NCBI GenBank assembly: GCA_010014835.2
Contig: JAAAKB020000008.1
Coordinates: forward strand, 4,338,742-4,384,772
Direction: 5' to 3'
From: Apostichopus leukothele
Lineage: Eukaryota; Echinodermata; Holothuroidea; Aspidochirotida; Stichopodidae
Length of the DNA: 46,031 nucleotides
The position numbers and the translations under genes are program-made. The notes under the pieces are model-generated. The model was given only the letters and a program-made list of their open reading frames with translations. It had not been told where the DNA came from and searched no databases. This document shows, piece by piece, positions 13,701-23,145 of the stretch. Position 1 is the first letter of the stretch. Each line of letters begins with the position of its first letter.

Positions 13701-16700
13701 GCTATTCCAGTTTTCAAGATTTTCACCTTTATTAAAGATATACTAAATCTGTGGACTGCTCCTTTAATACTAAATAAGCGATGACATCAGCTTCTCAATG
13801 CAGACCTAAATGTTAATGTCAATCTTTGTTTCATAAATGCTAATATTTAAGCAAAACATGTTCTTCTAACTTTCATATGTAGAACTGAGCACATTTAACA
13901 CCATTTCTCCTTGACAACTTTTAATGCAATGTTAACATGCCATCTGATGCCACAAAAAGCTTAAGTTTTCCTGTTGAGTTCTGGGTTGTATCTGAGGAAC
14001 TGACTTAACAGTCTGTGTGTTAAGACTATGTGGTCCAGCCACTTTTATTGATGAACCACAGTTGTTTAAATAGTCATTTATCAAACATTTAAAATTAATA
14101 CACCACCTGGGCTGTGTTTAACCATTCTAAATGTCCTAATTAATATTGGGCCTAAAGTAATCCTGGAATGCTTGAGTTAATGACATTTGATGTTTACAGA
14201 TGAGAGTGAAATATTCATACCGGTCCCCATGTCCAACCAGCTTCAATTTTGTTCATACACCACAATTCATGGATATTTTCTGCAAGTTTATCCCTCAGCA
14301 TCTCAATGTATCCTGGTAGAATCACCTACAACAAGAAAGGTGACAATTTATAAAAAATTAAAATAATGAACCAATAACCTGAACTGTCCAGTTTAAATGC
14401 TGTGATGGAAAGTAGCATTGTTATGAACGCAGGATTCTGCCTCTGGGACGCAATCTATTAGCCAGGGATGCAAAACCTTCAAATTGATTGCGCCCGGCAG
14501 AGGCAACCTTTTTTGGGGTAAACAAACCCCAAGTACACACACTCGATCACAACAAGGCCTATGCAAAGCATAACAAACACTTTTCTGAACAAATATCTTT
14601 CTTTCTTTTTTTCAAAAAAACACAACTTCTCAGAAGAACCAAAATTTCTTCCAATCTTTTGTACAGATGATTGAATTTGTTTGAAAACAAATCAAAACAG
14701 TCAACCACAAAGAACAGAGTTAACATCACTCCCATTACAGAGGTTTTCATGCTGAAAATAGTTAATGATGAGTTTCCATACTTCCTGTGATTTGCTTGGC
14801 TAATAGTCTCTAACCATTGTCTGCAAACAATCTGCATTTGTGCGCAATGCTCAATGAACACAAAGTATGTTGTTTAAATGCAACTACTTGTAACGTTACT
14901 GTCCCTGGTGTAGAGATGGTGATGTTTGTGCTATAGGCTATAATATGTGCGCACTCAAATATCATAATGTAGGCCTTGTTGACACATATTTCCACAAGAA
15001 GTTTATGGTAGGAAGTTGTAGTTGAACTGTTTCTAAGAACATCATATACATTGGAATCATTGTTTGATCACAAAATGTTATGAGTCAAGACAATTTATCA
15101 ATTGTGTGGGAAGCTAACATCTCTGATACTTGAAAGGATTTTTCATCTCACAGTATGTTTGTTCTCTCCCCAGAGTAAAATGTGCATTCACACCACAGTA
15201 ATTTGTTCATCGCAAACATGCATACATTTTCACGGTCCCTTTGGCCACATGCTTCAGTTAAATTTTTTGTGAGTGTAAACTATAAACGTCATATCTTTGT
15301 CAAAAGTAGCCATTCCGGCTTTGGAGTTTTTAATGGACATTGCGTAAAAAGTTATTTACATACTGTAAATGAGAATGGGGTTGGAACTGGCCGGGGTTGG
15401 GCCGACTTGCCTATAGTGGTTGGGGAAAAAGGAAAAATTGTTCAACTTTGCATAAAACTAGCTAATAGTAACTTACGACAGGGGCTCATTAACATTGTGA
15501 GCAAGCAATAAGCCTTTTTGGGGAATGTTCTTGTGTTGTTTAGATCTATACGTAATATCTACTACATCATTTAAGGACCTCAATTAAGTCAGTTAAATGT
15601 GCAATATTTTTATTCATGCGTTTTCTCTTTCACATACATTGGTTTCCGACATTCACAGCATATTCATAGACATTATGTAAGGGAGTTGTATAGTCCCCAT
15701 ACAGGCACTCCTGCTTCAGAATTTGACAATAAATTTGTTGTTGTATACTATTTACAGCTTTCATCATTCGATTTTTTTTGTGCACATTATAGACCTATCA
15801 GTATAGGCTTCCATTGCACACAAGCCAATGTTAGTGGCATATGAACACATTGAGTGCACGACATGGCTACAGTTCTGGCTATATAACATCATTTCCCCTC
15901 TGGTACTTCACATCATGCCAGTAAAGGATATTCACGCATGTAATGCAATGACCCATCAAATACTTCCATTGTCAGATAATGTAAATGAATCACTGTGACT
16001 AATCAGAGCTCAGAATGATGTGGAATTAAAGACTAGTAAATATAAACTAATCACCATGGAAGTATGCGAAAATAAACTTGTCAAAACAAATTAGAGGTCT
16101 GTTTAGGTAGACTTTTACTCACACTTCAGAATTCAGAAATGCTTCATGTATTTACTCAAGGAACCATTACACAAAGAAACACTTGTAACAACATTTTAAT
16201 GTTCAGAATACATAGAACTGTGATGAGAGAAGAGAATTCTCTAACAAGATGAGAACGCATGAGATTTATCAAGTAAAACAGACATCATGGTATTGCAGAC
16301 TCAAAAGTGAAATGTGAGAAAACAAAATCTGCAAACAGTAACAGCTTGAACGAACCTCTGAAGTATCCACTGGGGCTGGCACAAAGGTGCTATGATGAGT
16401 CACTTCTGAGGGTCCATAAACAATACCATCCTCTAGATCACCAAAATAGAGACAGGGCTCTATCCTCAACTGTTCCTTGGGCATCAGGCACTCACTGACA
16501 GCAGCAAAGCCCTTAGGAGGGGTAAACTTAAACCGTCCTTGGCTACCTCCTAGTATGAAACGTGCACTGTTGATGATGAAAGCAAATAGTACTTCAACAG
16601 AATGTGATGTCTGTTCAACATGAAAAGATTAACTAACATAACTATATATCTAATGGATGAACTGCATTCAAGTGCATATTTTATGTTAAGTATATCTACA

Positions 16701-19700
16701 TATGATTGTTACTGTGCTAATAGTCTGTTTAACATTCAATATTCTACTACTCTAAGTGTTATAACCCTAAGTATTTTTGCCCTCCAGGAGTCTGTAGATA
16801 ATGCTTGACATATAAATCAAGATACATGGAAATATCTTACCAAACCTTGGCCGAGAGACTGATAACAGGAAAGAGAAGCCCATCCTGATTGAACTCCTCA
16901 AAAACAGCCTTGACTGGGTTCCCATTGACATGGTACATAATCCTGGGTAGTGTCAGATCAAGACACACTCCTACAATATCTCCCTTTGAGAGTAGACGGT
17001 TACCAGCCCAGGGAGCTGGCTTTGTTACACCACCTAGAAAAGGAAACATAGTCAATGAAAAGTTGACTACAAAGTATGCAAGGCGATACCTATTTTGAAA
17101 GTTACAAACAAGAATGATAAACTGGGCAGGGAGAAGTGGTTGTTTTCTTTTTGGAAGTAACAGTGCATACCATTTGACATGTAGATTGGTAGTGTATTAG
17201 GTCATAGAGTATAGATAAGTGAGACATTCCCAGACATAATATATAATCATATATAAACTTAGGTAGAATCCCAATGTTACTGGCATTCACTCCTATAGAA
17301 TGTAATAAAGCAATTGATTGGCAGTTTCACAGTTTGAAACAATTGTAAAGTAACAATCCAGTCTAAAAACAGTAATATACCTTGTGTTGGTGATCCTTGG
17401 TAAGGATCACAGACTAAAACAGGGTAGTAAATTACAACTGCTTGTTATCTACTGTCTATCTTTCACATATAAATCTTATTGATGATCTAATGCTTGCTTA
17501 GGACTAAATGGAAAACATGGTATATCGTTTGTTACAAACTAGTGGCAAATTGTAACAACATGTCATAGAAAACTATTCATGTCATCTAAAACAAAAGCCA
17601 TAAACAGTACATTATTCTTTAATCATCATATTACAAACCTGTCCACAAGTTCATCCCATCAAATCCAAAGGAGAAGTGATCATCACCAACACCACTGCTT
17701 CCCCATCCTTCTCCACCCCTGGGGTAAGGACGGAAGCCTAAACTGTTTGCCCAACCTGTCCTGAAGTGTGTCTGCCTGTTGCTCACATTTTCCACATTGT
17801 CCACTGCAACTTCAAAGTACCATTTCTTGTACACTGCACTGCCTTGCTCCAAACATATGAATACATTTGGACGCATGCTGTATGATAAGAGCATGAGGAT
17901 AATCATGATGCTTGAATCTTCTGCTTATGAAATTTACAAAAGAAAACTCAAAACTTTTAGAGCTATTGATGAGTTTGATTGGTAAAACCTCATTTCCTTC
18001 CTATGGACCCTTTCAGCTTAACTCACATTATTCAGTAGTAATAATCATTCAGTAAATACTGAAACAGCAGACTGAACCCACCTTTTAACCTCATCTATTA
18101 GTTCTGTCTGTAGAAGAAGATCTCTGGTAGGCAGTAGGTGATCACATATGAGGTTCTGATTGGATCTCACTGCAATCCCATTACCAATACATAGGGAGCA
18201 CAGCACATCAAGGACCTACAAACAAAATCAACATATTTTGGCGTGGAAAAAAATCCTTTAAGCATGAACAGCAGTAAATTAGACATTTATATAACATGTA
18301 AAAGATAGAGAGCCTGACATTTGGATCCTAGCAGGATCTTCTTCAGAGGCTAACTGAAACAAAACAAAAACGATATACTTCAAGGTGCATCCTAAGGGTA
18401 GCAGGCAAAGACCAAGACATTTGCTGCCACACAGCAACCCTTGAATGCAAAATATAAATCTCAATTTGCTAAGATAACATCACAACAAATAATGTTTAAC
18501 CTAGGCCTACAACACTTTGAGGATGTCAAGATTTGCACATTTGTTTTAACAGGTTTCTCAAGATTCATTGTCATTGAACTTATATTCAGAAATGGGACAA
18601 GGATGCCAAAGTACTCATGTAGACCTTGTTTATAAGTTGCAGCTAATCTGATGGTTGATGTTTCATGAAAGTTTGCATTTTTTATCATATTTAATACTTT
18701 TATACTTTAATACTTCAAATTACAAAATTATTTGTAACACAAAAACCTGAGACTGAGCAGGTACCAACTTTTGTCTTGATTGAGACAGATTAAATATGAA
18801 ATTTGCATATGATCTATCTGCATGTACTATGTCTGATGTCTTATGAGTAATGTACCCCTGGTACTACTTGCCAGCTACTCTTCCAGCTATATTAGGTCAG
18901 TCCTTATCAGGCAATAACAAGACTTTCCAGTATCTTTTGCCTAAGTCATTAGCAATGGTATATTGTTTACTTTGCATGCAATAGAGGTTCATTAAACATC
19001 TGGGTCACTGTGAATAAGGCTATGTTTCAGCTATAAACAGTCATCTTTTCAGTCACATTTCAGTGTACCATTAATGTACTTGTGTTAAGAAGGCTGAACA
19101 CAGCGGAAGTTAAAAGGCTTTAAGCATGAACAGGGGCTTCTGTATTGGCAGATAAAATCATAGATGCTAATGAGCAAGGCTACCTGAAAAACACCTTGTG
19201 AGCTCTTGTGAATGCATGTCACTCATACTGGTCTATGAGATGCTCGTGTGGATCAACTTTGTTCACCACATCATGTACAAACAAGTGGGCTTTTGCCCTT
19301 TATAGTTTTACCTTGGGGTCTCTTCCATGCTTCTCTAATTGGGATATCATGGATTTAATGTGTCTTTCCTTAATGATATTCAAAGCCTCTGGACTCCTGA
19401 TAAGCACACACTGGAGCACATCTAATACACCTTCAAAAGAAAAACAAGCAAAGAATCAACAACAGTGTATCTGTAAAAGAAACCATACTTAATGGGATAG
19501 GGTATGTTGCATACAAACTTATCTCATCAGTGAAATGGATTTCAAGCCACAGTTTAGCAAGAAGCCTTTCTGTAAACATGTTGACGGCTTCTTGTAAAGC
19601 TTTCAAGAGACAGCAAAGAAACTTCCAATGCTCACATTATTGTTAAAGAAATGAAGCATAACCCATCACATAAATCACTTGGGCTGCTTACACAATGTAG

Positions 19701-20805
19701 CTGTTAAAATGATTACTCAGTAAAATGAAATGAAATCATAATCAATCTCAGAGCCAAGATGTTCATCTAAAGCTTCCAATATTATTTTATGAAATACTTA
19801 AAGACTGTTCATTTCATTAACGGATTCGAAGAGAAATGAAAGTGTTTTTTACCTGTTGATGCTTGTTGACTCTCCAGCCGCTGAATTAACCAATCCAGTC
19901 TTGTAGCTTGGGCAAACAACGCACAGTTATTGTGGTTGTTACGAATCATGCTTGCTGCAAGTGTGAAACAAACAGGGGTTCAATTAATTCTTTAACATTA
20001 AAGGAATGAGGTGTACGAGTGAGAGAGCAATTTATATTACATTTACACTTCAATTATGCACTTTTCATACATTTGAAAGATATTAGTCTCAACATTAACT
20101 ATAAAATTGTACTGCTTGCAGAGCTAAGGACAGATTTGTAAACTTTTCCTTTCATTATGATTATTTTCCATCTCTGCCAATTATCAGGACACATTTAATG
20201 GATTGTAACCATGGCAATATGTTAACATGGTTTGTAACAATATGTACTCATTATATACAATCAGAAGGCAGTATTCTTGAAAGAAATTCCCCAATTATGT
20301 CATGTTTGTTTTACTGTGAAATGTGCAATGAAAACTTATAGTTACCTATTAATTCATAAAGTTTGTTCAGAATGTTCTCCCAAACTTCAGCTGCCTCTTC
20401 TCCAGCCACTGCACCAAAATCTCTACTGTTGTTGTAGACACATAGCTTGTCTATTGTGTCTAATACAAGCTTCACCATACCCTGCAGAGGTCAAGAAATG
20501 TTATTAGTTTCACAGTAAAAGAGACAGTTACGACACATTTGTAGCTTTGAAAGCTCTCCTGTACAGAAACAAGATGCTTGAGCTTGGGCAACACCCAAAG
20601 TTCAGAAAGCACAAAAACACACATGTTGTTTTAGGAAGACCAACAACATCCTTTATGGCGATATAATAATAAGAGATGAGAAGCATACTTTAAACTAAAC
20701 ACTTAAACAAGGATTAAACATATCAAAGACAATCACATACCTCCTCCTTGAACAAGTCTTGTCTGTTTCTGAGAGCTTTTGCCATCTTCTGTCGTTCCTC
20801 ATGAT
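300..20805 (-). CDS. RYR: Ryanodine receptor, partial (27 internal exons)
   Basis: Partial gene for the ryanodine receptor, the homotetrameric Ca2+ release channel of the endoplasmic/sarcoplasmic reticulum. Exons in transcription order: 20741-20805, 20346-20481, 19853-19954, 19312-19430, 18082-18215, 17639-17877, 16841-17033, 16356-16566, 14221-14325, 13380-13483, 12820-12903, 12347-12506, 11523-11688, 10870-10954, 10384-10504, 9708-9804, 9378-9455, 8964-9022, 7502-7566, 6848-6952, 6308-6424, 5779-5912, 4136-4255, 2504-3233, 1531-1702, 1157-1243, 300-489. All borders are GT/AG and all phases agree. The product collinearly matches vertebrate RyR from roughly residue 440 to 1600 of about 5,000 (positions from memory). 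The N-terminal Ins145_P3_rec and MIR domains are missing at the upstream side. RyR repeats 3-4, the EF hands and the membrane pore would lie beyond the left edge. No stop interrupts the joined frame, so the gene looks functional. Confidence 0.96.
2504..5912 (-). CDS. RYR: RyR exons 22-24 in window: divergent linker (DR2-like) into SPRY3
   Basis: Exons 5779-5912, 4136-4255 and 2504-3233 encode the poorly conserved stretch between SPRY2 and SPRY3, matching the position of divergent region 2 in vertebrate RyRs. It is charged, Ser/Thr-rich and predicted disordered by composition (for example [18 protein letters not shown] and [13 protein letters not shown]). The largest exon, 730 bp, becomes conserved near its end: [26 protein letters not shown] and VKIHVLGEP start SPRY3. 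Exon 4136-4255 is exactly 120 bp and has the same phase at both ends, so skipping it would keep the frame; it is a candidate cassette exon. Inclusion rests on phase and splice sites rather than homology, so it is less certain than the neighbours. Confidence 0.85.
3234..4135 (-). other. RyR intron without other recognised feature
   Basis: Runs from the donor after exon 4136-4255 to the acceptor before the 730-bp exon. It is AT-rich. The open frame near 3791-3982 has no family resemblance and no splice-phase support. Nothing else was seen. Confidence 0.5.
4256..5778 (-). other. RyR intron without other recognised feature
   Basis: About 1.5 kb of AT-rich sequence between two linker exons. I found no repeat array, RNA gene or coding stretch with family resemblance. 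Confidence 0.5.
6308..10954 (-). CDS. RYR: RyR exons 14-21 in window: SPRY2 domain and following linker
   Basis: Exons 10870-10954, 10384-10504, 9708-9804, 9378-9455, 8964-9022, 7502-7566, 6848-6952 and 6308-6424 encode SPRY2 and the segment after it. Diagnostic pieces are [131 protein letters not shown] and [10 protein letters not shown]. All have direct counterparts in vertebrate RyR. Several exons are small (59-105 bp), so an ORF-only reading misses them. In vertebrates the domain lies in the cytoplasmic cap. Confidence 0.95.
7567..8963 (-). other. RyR intron without other recognised feature
   Basis: About 1.4 kb between the SPRY2 exons. Open frames near 8106-8294 and 8472-8690 show no family resemblance. 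No tandem array or RNA gene was seen. Confidence 0.5.
11523..14325 (-). CDS. RYR: RyR exons 9-13 in window: tandem RyR repeats 1 and 2
   Basis: Exons 14221-14325, 13380-13483, 12820-12903, 12347-12506 and 11523-11688 encode the RY1&2 (P1) domain. Repeat 1 carries [33 protein letters not shown] and [10 protein letters not shown]. Repeat 2 carries [61 protein letters not shown] and [16 protein letters not shown]. The shared LAEN-H--W-----I/M--GW signature appears twice, as expected for this internally duplicated family domain. The 2.0 kb intron between SPRY1 and repeat 1 (14326-16355) is the longest clearly intact RyR intron here. Donor sites at 12820 (GTTAGT) and 11523 (GTACGC) are weaker than consensus, but phase and homology leave little doubt. 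Confidence 0.95.
14326..16355 (-). other. 2.0-kb RyR intron with a hairpin and an unexplained open stretch
   Basis: Separates SPRY1 from RyR repeat 1. It holds an imperfect inverted repeat at 14437-14505. It also holds a plus-strand open stretch at 15182-15511 that resembles no family I know and has no visible partner exons. I treat the latter as chance or a decayed element. Confidence 0.4.
14437..14505. repeat. Imperfect inverted repeat (hairpin) in RyR intron
   Basis: TGCCTCTGGGACGCAATC on the left is mirrored by GATTGCGCCCGGCAGAGGCA on the right, with about 30 bases between. The arms are far more GC-rich than the surrounding intron. It could be the end of a small foldback or MITE-like element, but no target duplication was established. 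Confidence 0.45.
16356..17877 (-). CDS. RYR: RyR exons 6-8 in window: SPRY1 domain
   Basis: Exons 17639-17877, 16841-17033 and 16356-16566 encode the first SPRY beta-sandwich of the RyR cytoplasmic cap. Hallmarks are [20 protein letters not shown], the glycine-rich [38 protein letters not shown] and [12 protein letters not shown], then RFILGG with KFTPPKGF. The last exon continues into the acidic linker ([14 protein letters not shown]) and ends [10 protein letters not shown], which in vertebrates leads directly into RyR repeat 1. SPRY1 of vertebrate RyR is the region contacted by FKBP12-type immunophilins in cryo-EM models; that role is carried over by homology, not shown by the sequence. Confidence 0.95.
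17390..17410. repeat. Perfect 9-bp-stem hairpin in RyR intron
   Basis: GTGATCCTT and AAGGATCAC flank a three-base loop. It sits in the intron between the two halves of SPRY1. Its role is unknown and it may be chance. Confidence 0.4.
18082..20805 (-). CDS. RYR: RyR exons 1-5 in window: RIH domain, N-terminal solenoid
   Basis: Five exons (20741-20805, 20346-20481, 19853-19954, 19312-19430, 18082-18215) encode part of the N-terminal RIH (RyR and IP3R homology) armadillo-like solenoid. Recognisable stretches are [85 protein letters not shown] and [20 protein letters not shown], each aligning almost without gaps to vertebrate RyR1/RyR2. In IP3 receptors the equivalent segments differ strongly, so RyR rather than IP3R is clear. 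The first exon begins with two bases of a split codon, so at least one upstream coding exon must exist. None is visible between 20806 and the assembly gap at 22289. Confidence 0.95.
18311..18365 (-). mobile_element. Possible Penelope-like element tail fragment
   Basis: On the minus strand the sequence reads CTCTGAAGAAGATCCTGC followed by TAGGATCCAAATGTCAGGC. This resembles the short linker motif (a CTGAAGAAG stretch, a short palindrome, then AAACGTC-like sequence) that I associate with terminal regions of Penelope-like retroelements. No reverse transcriptase or GIY-YIG sequence is visible nearby, so at most a short remnant is present. Alternative: an unrelated SINE tail. Low confidence. Confidence 0.3.
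18366..19311 (-). other. RyR intron, mostly featureless
   Basis: Rest of the intron between two RIH exons. The motif TTTAAGCATGAACAG occurs near 18256 and again near 19120, which may mark two ends or copies of a short repeat. No gene is seen. Confidence 0.4.
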
Positions 20806-22180
20806 CTACCAATGAACAGAGTACATTAGAACAAAACCCTTCTGCATCTAGCATTACATGCATGTTACAGGAAGACTGATGTAACAACACCAATCCATTA
20901 CAGATTTATCCTAACAATACACATATCTTATTGTTTTTAAAAAACCTAATTCTAATCTTGTTAGGCTTAAAATAACAGTGAAAATTCTTACCATAAGTGA
21001 AGTTGTAGGTATACAGTAGTGTTCAGTCATTAAGATCCAATAGTGCCCTCATTAGACCACTCAATCATTAATCAGTCTGAGTCAACTTCAATGCAATCGG
21101 CAAACAAGCCTTTAGCCCTTTACATCCCTTTACGTAACAGTTTCATATACACTGAGTACATAAGTTTTATGGTCCTCTTACATCTCCAGAATTTCTTTGA
21201 ATATTATGAAACACTGTGATTTATTTATCTGAGGTCAGACACAACACAAGATTACCTCAAAATAAAAGAATCACAACCGCAATATAATTCCATACTACGT
21301 CTGTACTAATATTGTTATACTTCCAGCTATAGTAACATCAAGCCTAATGTTAACAGCTTAAGTCACTTCTCTACTAGCTCTTCTTCAGTGCATTGTGGTT
21401 CAGAGAGATGATGTTCCACTAAACACATGATGTATCATCAATTTGGTAAGGTACTATGAACTAGGTCTATATTTCAACCTGTCTGTAAAGTTCAAGCCCA
21501 AGTGAGATAAGTTATGCTCAAACCTACAGTGGATGAGGCCAGCTTTTCTATTGTTTATATTTGGGGAAAGGAAATGTAGATTAACTAATTATTGGTCTTA
21601 TTTGTCCTTTATGGTTGTAAATAAGGATTGTATGATATATGCATTACTGACATGATCACCTAAGTTAAACAATATTCTGATGGCTTGGTTGATCTTCATT
21701 AATGGAATTCAATTGTGTTTATACTACAAATTGGCAATGACTTCTAGGTGTTTGATGACATCATACGTCAGGTGCAGTTTGCACTTAGTGTTTGATTATG
21801 GCAGAACACACACTCTCTGATACTCTCTCACACTCTCTAAATATATCTGCTCCTTTGGAACAGCCAGCAATGAAAGAAATTCACTTTAGAAACGTGATAA
21901 TTGTAGAAAGAGAAGATTAATAAAGCACCCACACAACTTTGGAAGCTAGAATTTTATCCTCCTTTGATATTTGAATGGGAAATGCAGAGAAGCAATGTAA
22001 GAATTCTGTAACGGTTCTCGGTATCAAGCACTACAGGTAGTATTAAATCACCATATTACTACAAATGAGAGAATCCTGATTGACTAACCAATCCATATCT
22101 ACTTAAATCAACACCTGATGAAATGATCAACAAATAATGTCACAAATTGTACTTTCTCTGATAATACTGACGGTTCTAGG
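20806..22180. other. No exon seen between first RyR exon and the gap repeats
   Basis: About 1.4 kb of AT-rich sequence. Both strands were scanned for the conserved RyR N-terminus and for the UBR C-terminal exon (GNPLHL-type motif); neither was found. It is probably intronic RyR sequence upstream of exon 20741-20805. Confidence 0.5.
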
Positions 22181-22288
22181 ACAAAATCCCCCCGGCCAAC
22201 ATCCTACCGCACAAAATCCCCACGCCCCACACCCCCACCCCCCAACCCCCCACACACCCACAACCTAGCCACACCCGACACAGCAACC
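22175..22288. repeat. C-rich degenerate repeat abutting the assembly gap
   Basis: ACAAAATCCCC occurs near 22180 and again near 22211, followed by a long C/A low-complexity run up to the first N. The run has the look of error-prone reads through a tandem GGACAAAATCCCC-type repeat. This probably explains why assembly stopped here. Confidence 0.6.
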
Positions 22289-22388
22289 NNNNNNNNNNNN
22301 NNNNNNNNNNNNNNNNNNNNNNNNNNNNNNNNNNNNNNNNNNNNNNNNNNNNNNNNNNNNNNNNNNNNNNNNNNNNNNNNNNNNNNNN
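22289..22388. other. Assembly gap (exactly 100 N)
   Basis: One hundred unknown bases, the usual placeholder for a scaffold gap of unknown size. It separates the incomplete 3-prime end of the UBR gene from the incomplete 5-prime side of the RyR gene. Confidence 0.99.
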
Positions 22389-22445
22389 TATTTTTCACTG
22401 GGGGGGCTGGCGCCCCCCCAGCCCAACCGGTTCCTACGACCTTGC
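22389..22445 (-). mobile_element. Possible DNA-transposon/MITE terminus at gap edge
   Basis: On the minus strand the sequence reads CGTAGGAACCGG, then GGGCTGGGGGGGC, a short spacer, GCCCCCCCAG and an A-rich run. A G-run that folds on a C-run just inside a CGTAGGAA-like start resembles termini I associate with hAT-like elements and their MITEs in invertebrates. The interior would lie inside the gap, so neither a transposase nor the second terminus can be seen. The family assignment is tentative. Confidence 0.35.
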
Positions 22446-23145
22446 TGCATGTACATAAGAGAAATACAAACCTGCAGTGTCATGAATAACAAACAGGGCA
22501 AGGTCAAAGCAAGCACTGGTACATGTGTTTCAAATTAGACCTCTCATCACATTTATTATCTTTTGTCAGAATCTCTGTAGTATTTACAGAGCAAGCTTGT
22601 GTCCGTGTAAATGTTAACAAAGTTAATAATAATTTTGCTGAGTCTTTGAGATTGTAGGGAACGTATCAAGAGATAACGTAGGCCATTAGTATCTGTGTTT
22701 ATTATGGTATGCCAAATGTGACTTTAATGACCCACTGAATCTATTAACAGCATGTAATGTTCTCTCTGCATTAAATGTTAACTGAGCAAGGGCCATAGCA
22801 GAAAAACAAGTCACAAATGAAACAAATAATACACACTGAAACTGCATCTACAAAACAATACATCTTTAGCATAATAATTAATGTAATGGAGGACTTACTT
22901 ACATACACCAAGGTATATTGTTTGATATGATAAAGTCATAACAGTACTTGAGTGTTCACAATACCAACATTTTAATTTTCAGAAGGCAGTTTACTTTAAA
23001 AAAGTCAAGTAAGACAAAACTTTTCTTCAAAGATATTTTTACGATGTATGCTTCCTTTCCACATACCTTCTAGACAACAAACAAAAATTCCCTCAGGGGC
23101 ACATAACGAAAAACTGACTTACGATGTAGAAAAAAAGAAACTAAC
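22446..23145. other. No exon seen downstream of the last UBR exon
   Basis: About 700 bases between the gap and exon 23146-23247. The terminal UBR exon (vertebrate counterpart RGNPLHLCKER... ending in a WQ-L tail) should follow in this direction but was not found on the minus strand. Confidence 0.55.

Noticed and set aside
15182-15511. 109-codon plus-strand open frame in a RyR intron
   Set aside because: Composition is not gene-like, no similarity is recognised, and nothing around it suggests an exon or promoter.
22204-22516. Open frames crossing the N run
   Set aside because: They exist only because unknown bases are translated as X. The flanks are low-complexity repeat.
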